A stretch of DNA of 64,000 nucleotides. Origin: Phytoseiulus persimilis. Taxonomy: Eukaryota; Arthropoda; Arachnida; Mesostigmata; Phytoseiidae. The notes beneath the pieces were generated by a model that searched no databases, was not told the DNA's origin, and was given only the letters and a program-made list of their open reading frames with translations. A program made the translations under genes and the position numbers. Numbering within the stretch: position 1 is the stretch's first letter; each line of letters opens with the position of its first letter. The DNA lies in assembly GCA_037576195.1 (NCBI GenBank), contig CM075102.1, positions 40,234,745 through 40,298,744 on the forward strand. The letters are read 5' to 3'. Shown piece after piece: positions 24,072 through 37,000 of the stretch.

Positions 24072-24828
24072 CTTGGCCATCGGCCCCGTGGATTTTGCAC
24101 TACTCCTGACAAAACTTGGTCAACTTCAAAGGCTCATATCACGGCTCCCAGATGGGTTACAGCGCCGATCGAGTTATTTCTGGAAAGCTGAAGAAGAGTG
24201 CTAAGAAGAGAATGACATCCATTCGATAGCCGTTTGGATCGAAGATGGATGGATACCTTTAAAATCGATGAATTCGAGACCGATGCGAAAATAGATAGCG
24301 TCGAGTGCGCACTCTGGAGTCGCGCTGAATCGAAAGGTCACTGAGAGTCGAAGGTTTTTCGAGGGTTTCTGAGGTCAAAAAAGGGGTGCTTTTTTTTCGC
24401 CGAGAATATTTTTTCCTTGGACTCTCCCTCCCCCGCCCGGCTCACAGCCGTTGCGCCCGGGCGGTCAGCTACGCGTAGGTGCTCGAGCCTAACATGTATG
24501 CATGTTTTGAGCTCCGACTTCATCACTAGAGAGCTCAGGGAGGGGGGGTCCAAAAACATCGGAGAGTCGACCGGAGGAAAAAATATTTTCGGCGAAAAAA
24601 AAGCGCCCCTTTTTTTTGGATTTGTTTCTTGCAAAACTTTCGACTCTCAGTGACCTTCCGATGCAGCTCAACTCCAGAGTGCGCACTCGACGCTATCTAT
24701 TTTCGCATCGGTTTCGAATTCATCGATTTTAAAGGTATGCGTCCATCTTGGGAGCCGAGATATGAGCCTTTGAAGTTGACCAAGTTTCGTCAGGAGCAGT
24801 GCAAAATCCACGGGGCCACTAATGGCCG
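24072..24828. mobile_element. Long imperfect inverted repeat (foldback/MITE-like element)
   Basis: The left arm starts at GGCCATCGGCCCCGTGGATT and the right arm ends with its near-exact complement (AATCCACGGGGCCACTAATG). The arms stay alignable through GATGAATTCGAGACCGATGC, a GTCACTGAGAGTCGAAGG-type block and an A/T-rich GCCGA(A/G)AATATTTTTTCC block to a GC-rich centre near 24440-24540. Each arm is about 260-350 bp at roughly 85-90 percent identity by eye. The left arm has about 93 bp (24157-24249) absent from the right. There is no coding potential, which suits a non-autonomous element or an inverted duplication. I could not define a clean target-site duplication. Confidence 0.8.
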
Positions 24829-25544
24829 AGATCCTTTATTAAATTACAGCACTTTGACCAGTGGTTATTGTGACGCGATTTCTCTCGTGGTGAATTTGGT
24901 AGTAGAGATCTCTTTCTTCCGCTTCACTTAGCAGACTCGTGATCCACTTCCCCAATGGGGTTTGCGATCTTCTCTGCATTTGGTGGCAGCTCTTCACCGT
25001 GTAGCACTCTGACACGACTCACTGAAAGACGCTCTTGAGTCTCCTGTTCAGTGTTCTGTCAACCTAGCGGATTCTCGAGCCAACTGTCGCATGCTGTTCC
25101 TCACAGTCTTTCTCAACCTGTCCTCGGGAGTTATTGATTGAGCGTGTTCTCCTCCGACTGGCCGCCTAACCCTCTGTGTTTCGCGAAAATCTTTCCGGCT
25201 CCTTTCAAGGGGGATATTCAACCATCTAGTTCCGGCGAGATGCTCTCTTCCCATTTGCTCCATAAAATTCCCTACATTCACCTCTGGATTGTAGTGTTAT
25301 TCATGGCTCGATAATCTCTTCTCCTTGTCGGCGATTCCTTCGATTCGAGCTTCAGCGGCTCAGGTAACCTCTCTGCTTGGGACATCTCACTTCGAATAGA
25401 AAAGAAACAGTAGCAACATGTATCTGGCAAGAATTTCATTGGAATCAGCATCAGGAGCTAGCGAAATGGAAGTCCAGGAAGGTTCCGGAATCAATACATT
25501 TGATTGAGAACTGTAGATAAGAATTAATACCATTTCTTCCACGA
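24829..25544. other. Gap between foldback element and retrotransposon
   Basis: I see nothing here beyond unconvincing short open frames. It is presumably unique intergenic DNA. Confidence 0.4.
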
Positions 25545-27235
25545 GAAGGTCGCCGTTCGTAAATTCAAGGAGGCTATCCGTGATCTGGTCGCTCCCACCC
25601 AGCTGGGCTTCGGCGTCGAGGGGGGCTGCGAGGCTGTGGTTCATGCTGCGGCCAGTTTCCTGGAGGTCAACAAGGACTGTGAGAAGATCCTCGTCAAGTT
25701 GGACTTCGTGAATGCTTTCAACACCCTTCGGCGGGACCTCATCCTCAGTTCGATTCAGGCCAACTTCCCAGCCCTCCATCCAATGATTCACACGGCCTAC
25801 AGGCTCCCGACCAAGCTCTTTCGGGAGAACCAGGCGATCCTCTCCAGGAACGGAGTACAACAGGGGGACCCTTGGGGCCCGCCCTCTTCTGCATCGCCCT
25901 TGAAAGTTTGTTATCATTCCTGGAGTCCGAGTTTAGACCTTGGTTTCTGGACGACGGCACGCTGGGGGGCTCTATCGAGTCGGTCACATCCGACATCCGA
26001 AAAGTGAAGGACTTCTTCGGTGTGTCGGGGTTGGGGCTCAACGGCGCCAAGTGCGAGGTATTCGCGCTCCCTGATGCCCCTCACGTGCGGTTGGAGTCCT
26101 TCCAGAGTGTCCGCCAGCTACTCGGTGGAGCCCGCCTTCTGCCCGACTCGCAGTTGGAACTCCTTGGAGCACCTTTGGACGGCCGGTCAATGGAGGAAGT
26201 CCTGACGAAGAAACTGGCCTTGCTCAACTCGTGGTGTTCGCGCCTTCCGCTGCTGGAAGCTCACCCGGCCTTGTATCTGATCCGATGCTCATTCTCCGCC
26301 TCTCGCGTTATCTACGTACTCCGGTGCGCCGACGCTGAGACCTCCCTGGACCTTCTCCAGCTGTTCGACGAGAAGCTCCGGGCCTGTTTGACAACTGTCT
26401 TGAACCCCGACCTAACCAGCGCCGAATCGTGGAGACAGGCTACTTTACCCGTTACATCTGGGGGCCTGGGGGTCCGAGCAATCACCGACCTGGCGACCAG
26501 CTCACACTTGGGCTCCTTGTGTCAATTCAGAGAGCTGGCGGCGAGCTTCGCGCCACCTGAAGTTGCCGCCCACCTCGGAATCAGGATCGAGACCCTGTCT
26601 CGGAGATTTATAACTCGATGGAATGTCATCCCGGATGCGATATCGCAGGCCACTCTGGATAGGGTCGTCATCGCGTCCCGGCGCTCGGAGCTGACTGACG
26701 CCGCGCCCGGTGACAGGGAGAGAGCACGACTCAACGCCGTCTTCCATCCAAGCAGCGGAAAATGGCTCTATGCCCTTCCTTCGCCGTCGATAGGCACAAT
26801 GCTGGACAACAACACACTCCGCATCGCTGCTGGTCTCCGTCTTGGCGTGCCGATCTGCGCGCCGCACCTCTGAGCCAGGTGTAGCTCCCCGGTCTCTGCT
26901 TTTGGGGACCATGGACTCAGTTGCTCCCGCAGCAGTGGCCGACACTCCCGCCATAGGGCTTTGAATTTGCTCATATCCCACGCGTTGCGCTCCGCGTCGA
27001 TCGCAAACGAACTGGAGCTGTCGGGCTTGTCGCGAAACTCTGCGCTCCGTCCGGACGGCCTCACGCTCACCTCGTGGAGAGCGGGCAGATGCCTGGTGTG
27101 GGACGCAACTGTCTGGGACACCCTCGCTCCATCCTATAGGCCTAGCGCGGCCCGCACGGCGGAAGCCGTGGCGAATTTGGCGAAGTCTGCGAAGTCGACG
27201 AAGTATCGTGAGTTCATCCGGAAGAGCTCTCACGT
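25545..27235 (+). mobile_element. 5'-truncated non-LTR retrotransposon, RLE-type, inactivated
   Basis: The sequence encodes the reverse transcriptase and C-terminal part of a LINE-like element. Motifs in order are the template-region LVAPTQLGFGVEGGCE, motif A KLDFVNAFNTLRRD, motif B NGVQQGDP, motif C FLDDG (aspartates at 25950-25955), then a long thumb region (PVTSGGLGVRAITD). A zinc-knuckle-like region follows (ARC...GDHGLSC, 26874-26925). Last comes a restriction-enzyme-like endonuclease signature, RPDG (27048-27059) with a second acidic residue 16 codons on in LVWDATVWDT. The order RT, knuckle, RLE is that of the R2/R4/NeSL-type LINE groups. A one-base deletion at about 25869, inside motif B, shifts the frame, and an in-frame TGA at 26871-26873 replaces what is probably the first knuckle Cys. 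The element begins inside RT (5' truncation) and fades after about 27235. Confidence 0.85.
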
Positions 27236-27624
27236 AGAGATTCCTTCCTACCATATCTGCGTTGGCCATGCATATATACATATACGCGTATCACAAAGCG
27301 ATGACTCTCAATTCGATCTCCAATCGTCTTTCAAGATTGGCTCCCAGCAGACTGGTTCTGGCGCCCTACCAGAATACTCCTCTCGGGCTGCGCTGGATGG
27401 TCTGGAGCACCTCGACTTGGAGATCGAGAATGTTTTCGGATGAGGGGTAGACACATCGTCGCAGGGAATCAACATCAGACTGCTGAGGAGAGGAAACCGG
27501 AGCCAACCAGCAGAACTCGTTTTTTAAACCCGATTCCGAGCTTCGAGACCCGCGTAGTAGGCGTCGGTAACGAACAAGGGTGCGATCACTGATTCGATTT
27601 ATCACTGTTCAACTTTTCAGAGAT

Positions 27625-27803
27625 GGGTTCTATGGCTCTGCTGGTTCGTGATCCGTTCGGAATGACGGAGAAAGATATCTACGGAAGAGAGACTTCCAGT
27701 ACCGTTATCATTTCTCGAGAAATATCAACGCTGTGTTGCGAGAGCGACGTCGGTGACCGTTCGAAGGATCATTTGGCACGCGGTCCACGTTCCTCTGATT
27801 GCT
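27625..27803 (+). CDS. Possible terminal exon or small ORF (60 aa)
   Basis: A good splice acceptor (CAACTTTTCAG) ends two bases before an ATG that opens a 59-codon frame (MGSMALLVRDPFGMTEKD...). Its TGA stop abuts an AATAAA at 27805-27810. The acceptor-frame-signal arrangement looks like a last exon, but I found no upstream exon with matching phase and no family. It may be a non-coding RNA end or chance. Confidence 0.25.
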
Positions 27804-27810
27804 GAATAAA

Positions 27811-30800
27811 GTTCTCGAACTCTTATCTGAGTTAGCTCGGCAACAGTTCCGCTGGGGTTTGTTTTGATTGGCTCTACGCGGGAGACGGACGTTCATGGCG
27901 CATCCGATCCCGGCAGAGGAGATGAAGAGTGCCATGAAACTTGCTTGAAGTCTCTTTGCTGACTCCGTGACCTCCGTAAAAGCGGGAACCTGACTTTCCA
28001 GCGTTGTGACATCGATCAAACTCCTTTGTTCGCCGATCGTAGCGTGTCGCTTATACCGATATCTAACAGTGCTTTCGATCTGTATCATGCAAGGTGAGGA
28101 GAACCGAAAATAGTGGTTCGTTAAACTGCAGTTGTTTACGGCATTTCGCGCTGCCTTCGAACACACCGATCCCGATGTCCCTGAGGTTATTGAATGCCTC
28201 CGCTCTAGCTCTTGTCAGTGATTAGTACGCTGTACGACTGAGTGACTGGCCGCAGAAACAATGCAGGATCCATCAGGCCGTGGTTCAACCACACCCCTCA
28301 GAAGTCCAAACGACTGGATACAATGGCGCTCGACGAGAACCGCGGTTCGCACGAAGGTTGTCGTCTTCTGCTGAGCCCCAAGTCGACCGAAGGGGAATTC
28401 GACGCTGCGGTCGGTAAGAGCGGCAGATCTGAAGGAGTCGTACAGGTATTCCAGTAAGCAACTGTTTGCTCCCGATGGTTTTTGTTTGTTTCGGCCCATC
28501 GGATATTCCGAAAGGTGTCGGTCAGACCCCATCTGGCTCGTGGACTGGCTGGGTAACTTCAACGGCAAAGCGACGTCGATCGACTGATTCTTACTGATGC
28601 GCAGTAGCGATACGGAATGGCCAGTCAGACGGGGCCGCTAGTGAAGCCGGCATAAGCGTTCATCAAGAAAAAATGAACGAGAAAAGCAAGCAGGCAAGTA
28701 ACTGCCCATCCATCCATCCATCTATCCACCATAAGCGCCGGTTCGGCTCAGGGGTAGATCGTGGCTACGATTTTTCATTTTTTCTCGGCCACATAATACC
28801 ACACAGCCGAAATTAGACGAAGCTTCCTCGGCCCGGAGAATGACGACGCTGCCGACGTATTGGGGGAAAATTGGTATTGCACCCGCTTTACTGACCCTGG
28901 CTCAGTTGACTAGAAGCTTGTAATGAAATGGATGACTCGTAACAGATGACGGGACTCGATCGTTTTTCATTTGTGCAGGTATGTCTGACACGTTGAGAAT
29001 CTCTCGGACTCGAATGCTTGTACAATCCACGAATGGAACGAATATCTCTGAACGCTTACATGTGTTCATTACCGCGATACGCCTGCCTTCTTCGTCCGTC
29101 TCTCTCGGTTTGGATGAGATCACTGCATGTAGGCATCTCGTGAGAGTTTGACTCAGTCACGACGTTGGGACTTTCCTCGCGGAGAAAGGATCTCGGTGCA
29201 TTCTGCACCTCAATTTTCTGTCTGAAGTGTTCAAGCTTCCGATTGTCGCGAGCTAATCATTCCCGTCGTCTCGTTCGTAGAGTTGGTGGATCACAGTGGA
29301 GCTCCTCGATCGAGCAGGGAAACCTAAGAGTGACCTCCTCGGAAATCGGGTATCAGTCTTCATCGCACAATTTGGCCGGGCTCACAGTTGTCTTCTGCCG
29401 AATCTCCCGAGTTCTGTCCAGACGTCAAGCCGTCAGTTGATATGGAAAACCGTTCCCGACCTCGCCTTGCTCCAGCCCTATTATCCTCCCACAGAGCAAC
29501 GAAACGCGAACTTGAAGAGGATTCGACTTCCCTGGGAGACGAGTAGATACATATTACAGAGTTTCTTCGGCGGAAAGTGCGCACTCCACGAATGAGACCC
29601 GACCAGAGATGAAGAAAATTATAGAGTGTACAGTCGCGGTCCAGCCATGACCAGAACTCAGAAGTTCGGGGATCATCAATCTTCTCCTCTATCTCCATAT
29701 CATCTCTGCCCACTATCAATGTAGTGCATGGATTCCATGGGAGGCGCTGCACGACCGGATCATGGAAACATCGGGGCAGAAATTCGTGGCACCGTCTTGC
29801 GGACGTTACGGAATTCCGTCGATGAGCTCGACCCGGTGGGTGCTTGAAGACGATTATGTTGAACTGAAGCATGTTATGTTTTTCCCTTTACCTCCTGTTC
29901 GTACTTATCGTTTACAATCTGCTGGCGCGTCGTTTACGACAACGGCCAATCACGGGTAGACAGAGTTTCCACTCTATCTCGCACGAACCGGCCAGCGGGT
30001 TGGCTGCTTTCTCGGGCACTGCAGAACGAGTGTTGGTATCTTCATCGACGATCACCGATCTGTTGCGACCGTCTTCGTATGCTCCGTCTTCAGATACGGC
30101 ACGGTTCCGCGAGGCCTCGTCTTTCGGTCTGCCATTATGCCCGTTTTTCAAGGGACATTATGGCGACGTAAGTCGGGGCTTATACAGGGCGACTTCACCA
30201 GGGCAAACGAAAAATTACGAGGGGAAAGGCACGAGCTCCTGAGTGCTTGACAGCGGTTAGGGTTCCGACGAAGCCACGCCGTGGGCGTGGCCGCTGCTGT
30301 GTTTCAGAAGATAATCATCCGATTTCTGCACAGCGAAGTCTCGAATCGATCCCGAATCACGAGAACCGATCGATGGTTGGACCGCAGACACGGTTATTTC
30401 CGCAACGGAGTTCGCATCGAGGGCTTAGAGCTCTCCTGTTACCGCGAGACATCGGAGCCTCGTGAAGTCACCGGGGACGCCCACGCGTTTTTAAGTCACA
30501 CTGATGCTCGTATCAAATTCCGCCCATTCCTCTGTCGGTCCCGATTTGTTGTGTTTGCTCGTCGCTCCGTATGTCCGTGGGGGCGGCTGACAGAACGCTT
30601 GAGTGGCTAGCTTGTCGACTGACTGCTAGCGAGCTACTCGCGTGGGCGGAGGTTTGCTCTGGGCGCAGACGAGATCCACATAATGCGCTCACGCCTGAGC
30701 ACAGCCAGTACCTTTCTATCACAGTTCAACCACTTTTGTAGCGGGTTGATTTCTGGCTTGCGCATCCCGGACGGCGACAACGGCTTCCAACTGCCTCGAC

Positions 30801-33800
30801 TTCACTCGGATAGCCGCACCCTGACGAGCTCCACGGATATTTCTCGAAGCTCTCCGTTGCACAGAAGCTCACCTCATGCTGCGATGCACTTCAAAATGCG
30901 ACCAATGACTGAGCGATGGGAATCTACTCTCACGTGACTTCCGAGGGACGGCAGCGGGTCGCCTTAAGAGTCTCCTCGACGTGACGGGGTCATCGATTGG
31001 AACCGGAGGGCACTCTTAGGTGCTTCGGACCTTGCCCGAGGGAGGATCTAATAATCATCGAAGTCAAGCCTCCAGAAGACCAGAGGTCGTCTCGTTCATA
31101 GTTCACATTCCGTCGGGGCAGTCGGACACCTGGCTCTGCCGTCTGGCCGTAGAGGGCGTTCAAGCGATATTGTTGTCGTGAAGTAATTGGACGATCAGCA
31201 GCTGTCGGTTATTGCCGAAGACTCCTTCAGATCGGAGATGACCGTCGAGGAGTCTTCCGAAAGCAACGCTGAACCGGAACGTCAGGTCCTTGCCAAGCTT
31301 GTTCTCGGAATTCGAGAAAGCGCCGAAAAGCGGCGATTTGTATGCGAGCAAGATGAATCACAAGAATTCCCGCATAGAAGACGCAATCTACGACGTTCAT
31401 TGATCAAGTCGGGCTCTCCGTCCCAACCGCACAAGACAGAGCAAGCACACGGAGTCATCTAAAGAGTGAGAGAGAGAGCAGCGGAGGAATTTACAATCTG
31501 CTAAAGATAACGCAGTCCGAAAGCGGACTCTGGAATATATTTCTATCGAATAACGCTCGATACGAGCAGTTCATAATTAGACGGCTCTTTCAGGAGAGTT
31601 CCTTAGCGATGTTCGTGAATGACTTCTCGAGGCGTCCCAGAGTCATCGACTCGGGATGCTCTCGACGCATTCTTGACCGACCGAGCACTTCGAGGCTGCA
31701 GAGCAGCTCGGTTTGGTGCTTTTGGCGATGATGAATGAGAGGAGAGCGAAAGAAGAACCGCTCACCAACGGCGGTTGCGAGTGAGCGCGATGATTGGATC
31801 AATTATCGGGAGTCTCCGGTGCTTCGGCCGTCGGAAATTCACTACTTTTACAGCGGGCGGGGAGACACCGATTCATGCCCACGAGTACCTGGACAGCCAG
31901 GGCTAAAGTGCTGCTGCTGTGCACCGAGTACCCCGCCACCGATGGAACCGATTCCTCCGCCTATGTCGTGAACCCTCAATCACTCACATGACAGGAGGAA
32001 ACGGAGATCCAGAAATGAAGTGTGCTTGCCTGCACTGAACAATAATCGGGGCGTCCTGCACTATATCAGCATAATATGCAGCGGCTTCTGATCAAATTGT
32101 TACCCGGCCACAACGCCGTTCCAGCCTGAGCGATTGTGTGCGGACCTGGAAATTCAATAGCGTGGATGCGGATCGTCTTCGCGATGGTTTGATAGCGTGC
32201 GCACGACTGCTATCGAGAGCTTAGATGGGATCCGAAGGCTTGAATCAGTCCTGTGAGGCACCGCGCATCGACATACATGATATTTCTCCCAAGACCGCAC
32301 CTCAGCCAAGTTCTGAACGAAGAACGGGGAATCGGGAGCGAGGGATGACAGAAATCCCGCTACGCTCCGGATTGACGCTCCACCGTCCTCATACCATCCT
32401 TAGACGATGTCGAAAACTCGGCAGCCGAATCGAACGTGGCCCAGTCCTTTCTCGCCCCAGAGTTGGTTATCGGAGATGATTACGAAGATCGTTCCAATGC
32501 TATTCAGAGTTCAACCCGTGTTTTAATTTTGCCGCCGAGGTGCTCTGTTCGTTCAGCTGTGTTTGAAATCGGCGCGTTTGCCGCCCCTTACCTCGATAAG
32601 TTCTTTTCGCTTTCCTGGTTGCTCGCTCGTAGCTTGCTTCATCCTTGTCGCTCCGTTCGCTCCTCAATAAGTTCTCTTTAATTGCTCCGGGCCTCCCATT
32701 ACAAGGCGGATCTGACTTTTGACCCCGACTATGAGGTCCCAACCTCGTCTTCAAAACCAGAAACTGCTAGTTAGGGTTAAACTTTGAGGGATCGCCTGAG
32801 AGAACAGCTCCATCGGTCCGAGTGAGCGGAGCAACAAGTATGGAAGCAGAAGTGGAAGCAGCAAAGTAGGGTTCGATTAAAGGCTCGATGTGAGTTCATT
32901 TTCCGAGTGGCAACTCGCCCTCGTTCAAATCCAGCGAGATCAAGGAGGAGCGTGCCGTGGAACGATCAGCCGCACGGCCATCAAGAGTCCTTCGGATCTG
33001 ATGCCGCGCGGATTCCTCAGCCAAAGCCTCCGGCTCGCCGAGAGCTGGACCCAAAAACCCACAGGCAGTCAATGGAATTCGCGTGCGTACTGAGCCGTGC
33101 GGGATTACGTCGAGTGGTGAAGACAGCAGCTCGTGCAACAAAAACAGAGGGGCTCGGGGTGATGCCCGACCAACTACCGTGTCTACCGTCACCACGACAA
33201 CGAGCAGAAACGGCCGAAGAGAGGAAGACCACTAATAAATTTTAAGATCTCGTAGCTTAGTGTCTCGTGTGTCGTGGAAGAGGGTGAATGGGGCAAAGAG
33301 CTGTTGCCATCAATATTTCCGAAGATTTACTACCTGACCGCTGTCGGCATTCACCGGTCGAAGAGTAGCCCGAGCGAGAATCTATGTCGCGTATATCTGA
33401 GCCGTCCACTACGAGGGCCCCCTCTGAGCATCGCGCGGATAAAGAGGAGGAGAGGTGAATCCATATGGAAGTCTGTCGGAATCTCGCCTAAGCCCGGGTC
33501 ACGTTGGCCTCCGGCGGTCGCGCACGCGGTGCGGGAAGCGATCGAAGAGACAACGTCTCCCCGCTCACCGTGAGCTCCTGCAGATCGCTCGATGTTGGAA
33601 ACAATCAGGGTGGTGTTCCGGAATGACAAGTACGATGGGAAGCCCCCACATAGCAAGAAGGTGGAGGACAGCTAGTCACACAGTGGTACCATCCGGTAAT
33701 TTCATGTCCCGAATGGCATCATTTCCCTTTTTGCGTTGCGGGCGATGTTTCCGAATTCGCCACGCCGGTTTTGGCGTTGCCTTGAAGTCTAAACAGGCGT

Positions 33801-33888
33801 GAAATGAGCGAATCATTATTGTCTAGCTTTCAAATCAGCCGGAATAACAAATGCGCCAGCGAACAAAGAAAAGGAGACGTTCAGAATG
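27811..33888. other. Gene-poor region with isolated exon-like frames
   Basis: No protein family is recognisable. Two places look mildly exon-like. An ATG at 28323 opens a frame (MALDENRGSHEG...) that ends at a GTAAGA donor. A frame from 29871 starts with a hydrophobic segment (FSLYLLFVLIVYNLL) and reaches a GTAAGT donor at 30168. Neither chains to a neighbour. An acidic plus-strand frame at 31187-31462 lacks an ATG near its start. A (CATC)n tract lies at 28707-28722. Confidence 0.35.
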
Positions 33889-33919
33889 TATATATACATA
33901 TATATATATTTATTTATAC
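33889..33919. repeat. AT microsatellite
   Basis: A TATATA-rich tract of about 30 bp directly abuts the left arm of the hairpin element at 33921, as often seen where small elements insert into or carry TA-rich ends. Confidence 0.85.
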
Positions 33920-33920
33920 G

Positions 33921-34090
33921 TAATGATTAGAGCTTGCAAGTTCAGGCATTCATCACAATATATCTCCTATTTATCCATATAGGGAGATAGACCTGATCCA
34001 TCAATCTATATATTCATCTCCCCATGAATCCGTAGATTGATGGATGCTAATCAATGAATAATGCCTGAACTTCCGAGCTCTAGTTATGAT
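33921..34090. mobile_element. Compact hairpin/MITE-like element, about 170 bp
   Basis: The arm at 33921-33953 (GCTTGCAAGTTCAGGCATTC) matches the reverse complement of 34057-34090 (AATGCCTGAACTTCCGAGCT) with few mismatches. A second nested pairing joins ATCCATCAATCTA with TAGATTGATGGAT, and GGGAGAT with ATCTCCC, so most of the 170 bp can fold as one hairpin. There is no coding capacity. It is either a small inverted-repeat element or a structured RNA; element is more likely. Confidence 0.65.
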
Positions 34091-37000
34091 CATCACGAGA
34101 CCGATCGATAGGTGGACTGACAGACGAGTAGCGAAACCGACGAATCACGTGGACCAAGGGAAGGATTGCTCGAAGGTTTTCGCGACGCTCTTCCGAGGTT
34201 CGTGCTGCCGTCGCTGATGTACTAGCTGAGACGACCCTCGCGACGGTGACTCAGGATATAATGATAATTCACGCAGATGAAATTAGAAATCTGTTCTTCC
34301 TCCGTCACTCTTTCTCATCGTTCTGGTCAATCTCATGTATAATCACAATTCCACCGTATCGAGCTAATTACAGAATATGCTCTTCTGTTCATTCGGGCTA
34401 ACCTCTCGAGGTCTGTCTTATCAATTGCGAAAATGTTCCTGATCGAGGAACAATGCCACGCTTTGACGATGAGCTCCTCGCCGTGACACTTTTCTTTTCG
34501 GTCTTCACGGAATCGGAAGCCGCCTGAAACTCAATTTCCAGGACTCGCCAGCAGCCTCAACGAGAAACACCCACGCTTGACCTGTCGAGCTTTTCCGAGT
34601 TTCCAACGAGAGGATGATCGCAGAGTAGTACTTCAGCCGAAAACAGCCGCTGGGAAAAGCTCTGCGGATCGAGGTATACGAGCATCGATGCACCGAGCGA
34701 AAGGTACGGTGATTCATTTGATGTTGAAGTTCTGTCTGAAATTTTGATCACGGCGTACGAGAGAAGAGCAGAAAGAAAAAATAAGGCCCCACGACGACCA
34801 CACTGTGAGATCTTCTTATTAAGGAGATCAATAAACTCGTCTGCTTGACAATCTTTCGCTTGGCAACTCAGAAAAGATCCGGAGAAAGGAAAACAATTAT
34901 TGAACACTGCTGCATTGACCCCCTGTGACCGTCAACAGGCGAGCAACCACACACGCCGAAAATCGTATTCGACAGATAGATCGACCAGGTGTCCTTTTCG
35001 GGGGAGATTGCCCGACCTCTCGGTTCCTCTTAATTTCTCTCCGTTCGAACAGGATACAAAACTCAAGTCGGCACTGGTAGCCGGATCATTGCTCGGTTCC
35101 GAGCGCCGCCACGCCGAAAACCGCCGCGCCGGCTGGGCAGCGCATCAGAATCAGACGAACCCCATCGGCTGATGGAACCAAGTGTGAACATGATACATAA
35201 CAGTGAAGACGCGAGGAATGTGTCCATGGCGATTGGTGTTTCGTGATCGGATAACTCCGATTGCGGTGAGCCGTCCAAAACAACCGGGATGACATCATTC
35301 GATTCCTAGTTCTTGTTGGACGACTTTGCACCGAACTGGAAGCGAATCGAGCGGACCAACGCTAATCGGAATAATTGCTTGAAACGAAGAACTTGTCCGA
35401 CCCGGGCACCGGAGACGGTTCTCGGTCATCCCGAAAATTGAATGAATGCGGAACATGACCGAAATGACAAGTTCGAGAATGGAAGGATTTAGTGTTTTCC
35501 TTTCCGTGAATCTTGGATCACGGTCCCGAGCCCGCGATCGGGGGAAGAGAGTGTAAAATCCGCTAATCCAACTCGTTCGTCGATTCGGGAGAAAAAAGTA
35601 GAGAAAACATAGAATGCGACCGCGTCGAGCCGTGGCGACGATGAGACGGTGCAAGCAAACAGCCAACATGACAGAGTCGAGCGTCGATGCAATAAAAAAC
35701 ATACAGAACTGTTTTCGGTGGATTCGTGCTGCTCGGATCAAGGCGCACCGTACGCAGCGAAGAAGAAATGTATAACAAATGACGACGACGCTGTTCCTCT
35801 TTCGCCCGAGGGTCTCTCAAGCGCTTCTCGATCACTGTTACTTTCTGCTGCTTGGGGGGTGGTTTTCTTTGAGGACGGAACTCGTGTTTGTCTTCCTTAC
35901 GGATCAGGATGATGACAATGATTGCCGTCAGGCTGATTGTCCGCGACCTCTCTATGACAGACTTCGAAGCCGCCAGAACCCCTCGACTGGCCGCCGCCGT
36001 TCGTCAGAACTGTCTGACCCGATTCGCCAAGCTTCATTATTGAATCTTTACTTTGTTCTCCGTCTTCCTTCCGCGGCGGTGAGTGAAATCGCCTCGGCAG
36101 TGACCAGCTAATTTGTCCGATATCTATCTTAATCTTGACAGATTCTATCTCTCGGTCACTTTCCGATTTGTCAACTGCGGCATCTTCAACGCCGCGGCTT
36201 CACGGTCGACTTCCTGATTCCCTGGACTCGGAGCATCGAAGGCCAAAAAAAAATTGAGGGATTCTCCGCGAACCGCCGTCGCTGATTCCAAGCGATCGCT
36301 GAACTGAGTCAGTTTCAAGTCCTGGATTCAATCTCTTGTTCGTTCGGGAGAATGGACGAGCTTCTCAGAGAGAACAAAGTCGGTCGAGACAAAGCTAAAT
36401 GAGGACAAAATAAGGAGTCGGCCATCCTGGAAATCATAGTGCGTGAGTGCGTCGCAGTCGTTGGCCGTGTGTGTGTGAAGCATCCGTATTCGCGATGGAA
36501 CGCTGCCGATTGATTCGCGGTTCGTCTCGCGAGCAAGACGAGCAAATTGGCACTTGTAGAAACACGATCCGTTTCTGCCAGGCTGCCGACTGTCGGTCTG
36601 TGCTTCAAAGTCGGCGCCGAATCCTCCTCCAAGTCCAACAACCCCAGAGGAAAAAACTCCTCTTGGACTGCCAAGTTAGTCGCCGCGCGACACGGCGAAA
36701 TTGGTCCTTCTTTTGAGTGCGGGATGTTCGCCGCTAACTCTGTCACTTGGTGCTTCGGTAGGTTTCTAGACAGTTGACTCGCAGGCGCTCCGACTGAGCG
36801 TTGTTGATTCAGAAGCGCCACCCTTCTAGTCGCCCCCCGTTCTTTGGGGCTTCGATGTGGACTGAGAGTCGAACGGTAGACTAGCCCTTCTCGGAGACTG
36901 GTCCGTCAAACGATGAGACAACTTTAGAACAAACGGGACAGGAGCGGAGTCCTACAATATGTGTAATTTAGCTCTTCTGCTCCGACCGCTAGTGGAATCC

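Noticed and set aside
25387..25917. 176-codon minus-strand open frame
   Set aside because: Most of it overlaps the plus-strand RT motifs A and B; no family and no start context.
26502..27281. 259-codon minus-strand open frame
   Set aside because: It is the shadow of the retrotransposon RT/endonuclease reading on the plus strand, which has clear motifs.
29360..29872. 170-codon minus-strand ORF
   Set aside because: Low-complexity Ser/Arg product without motifs, overlapped by another open frame on the plus strand; not better than chance.
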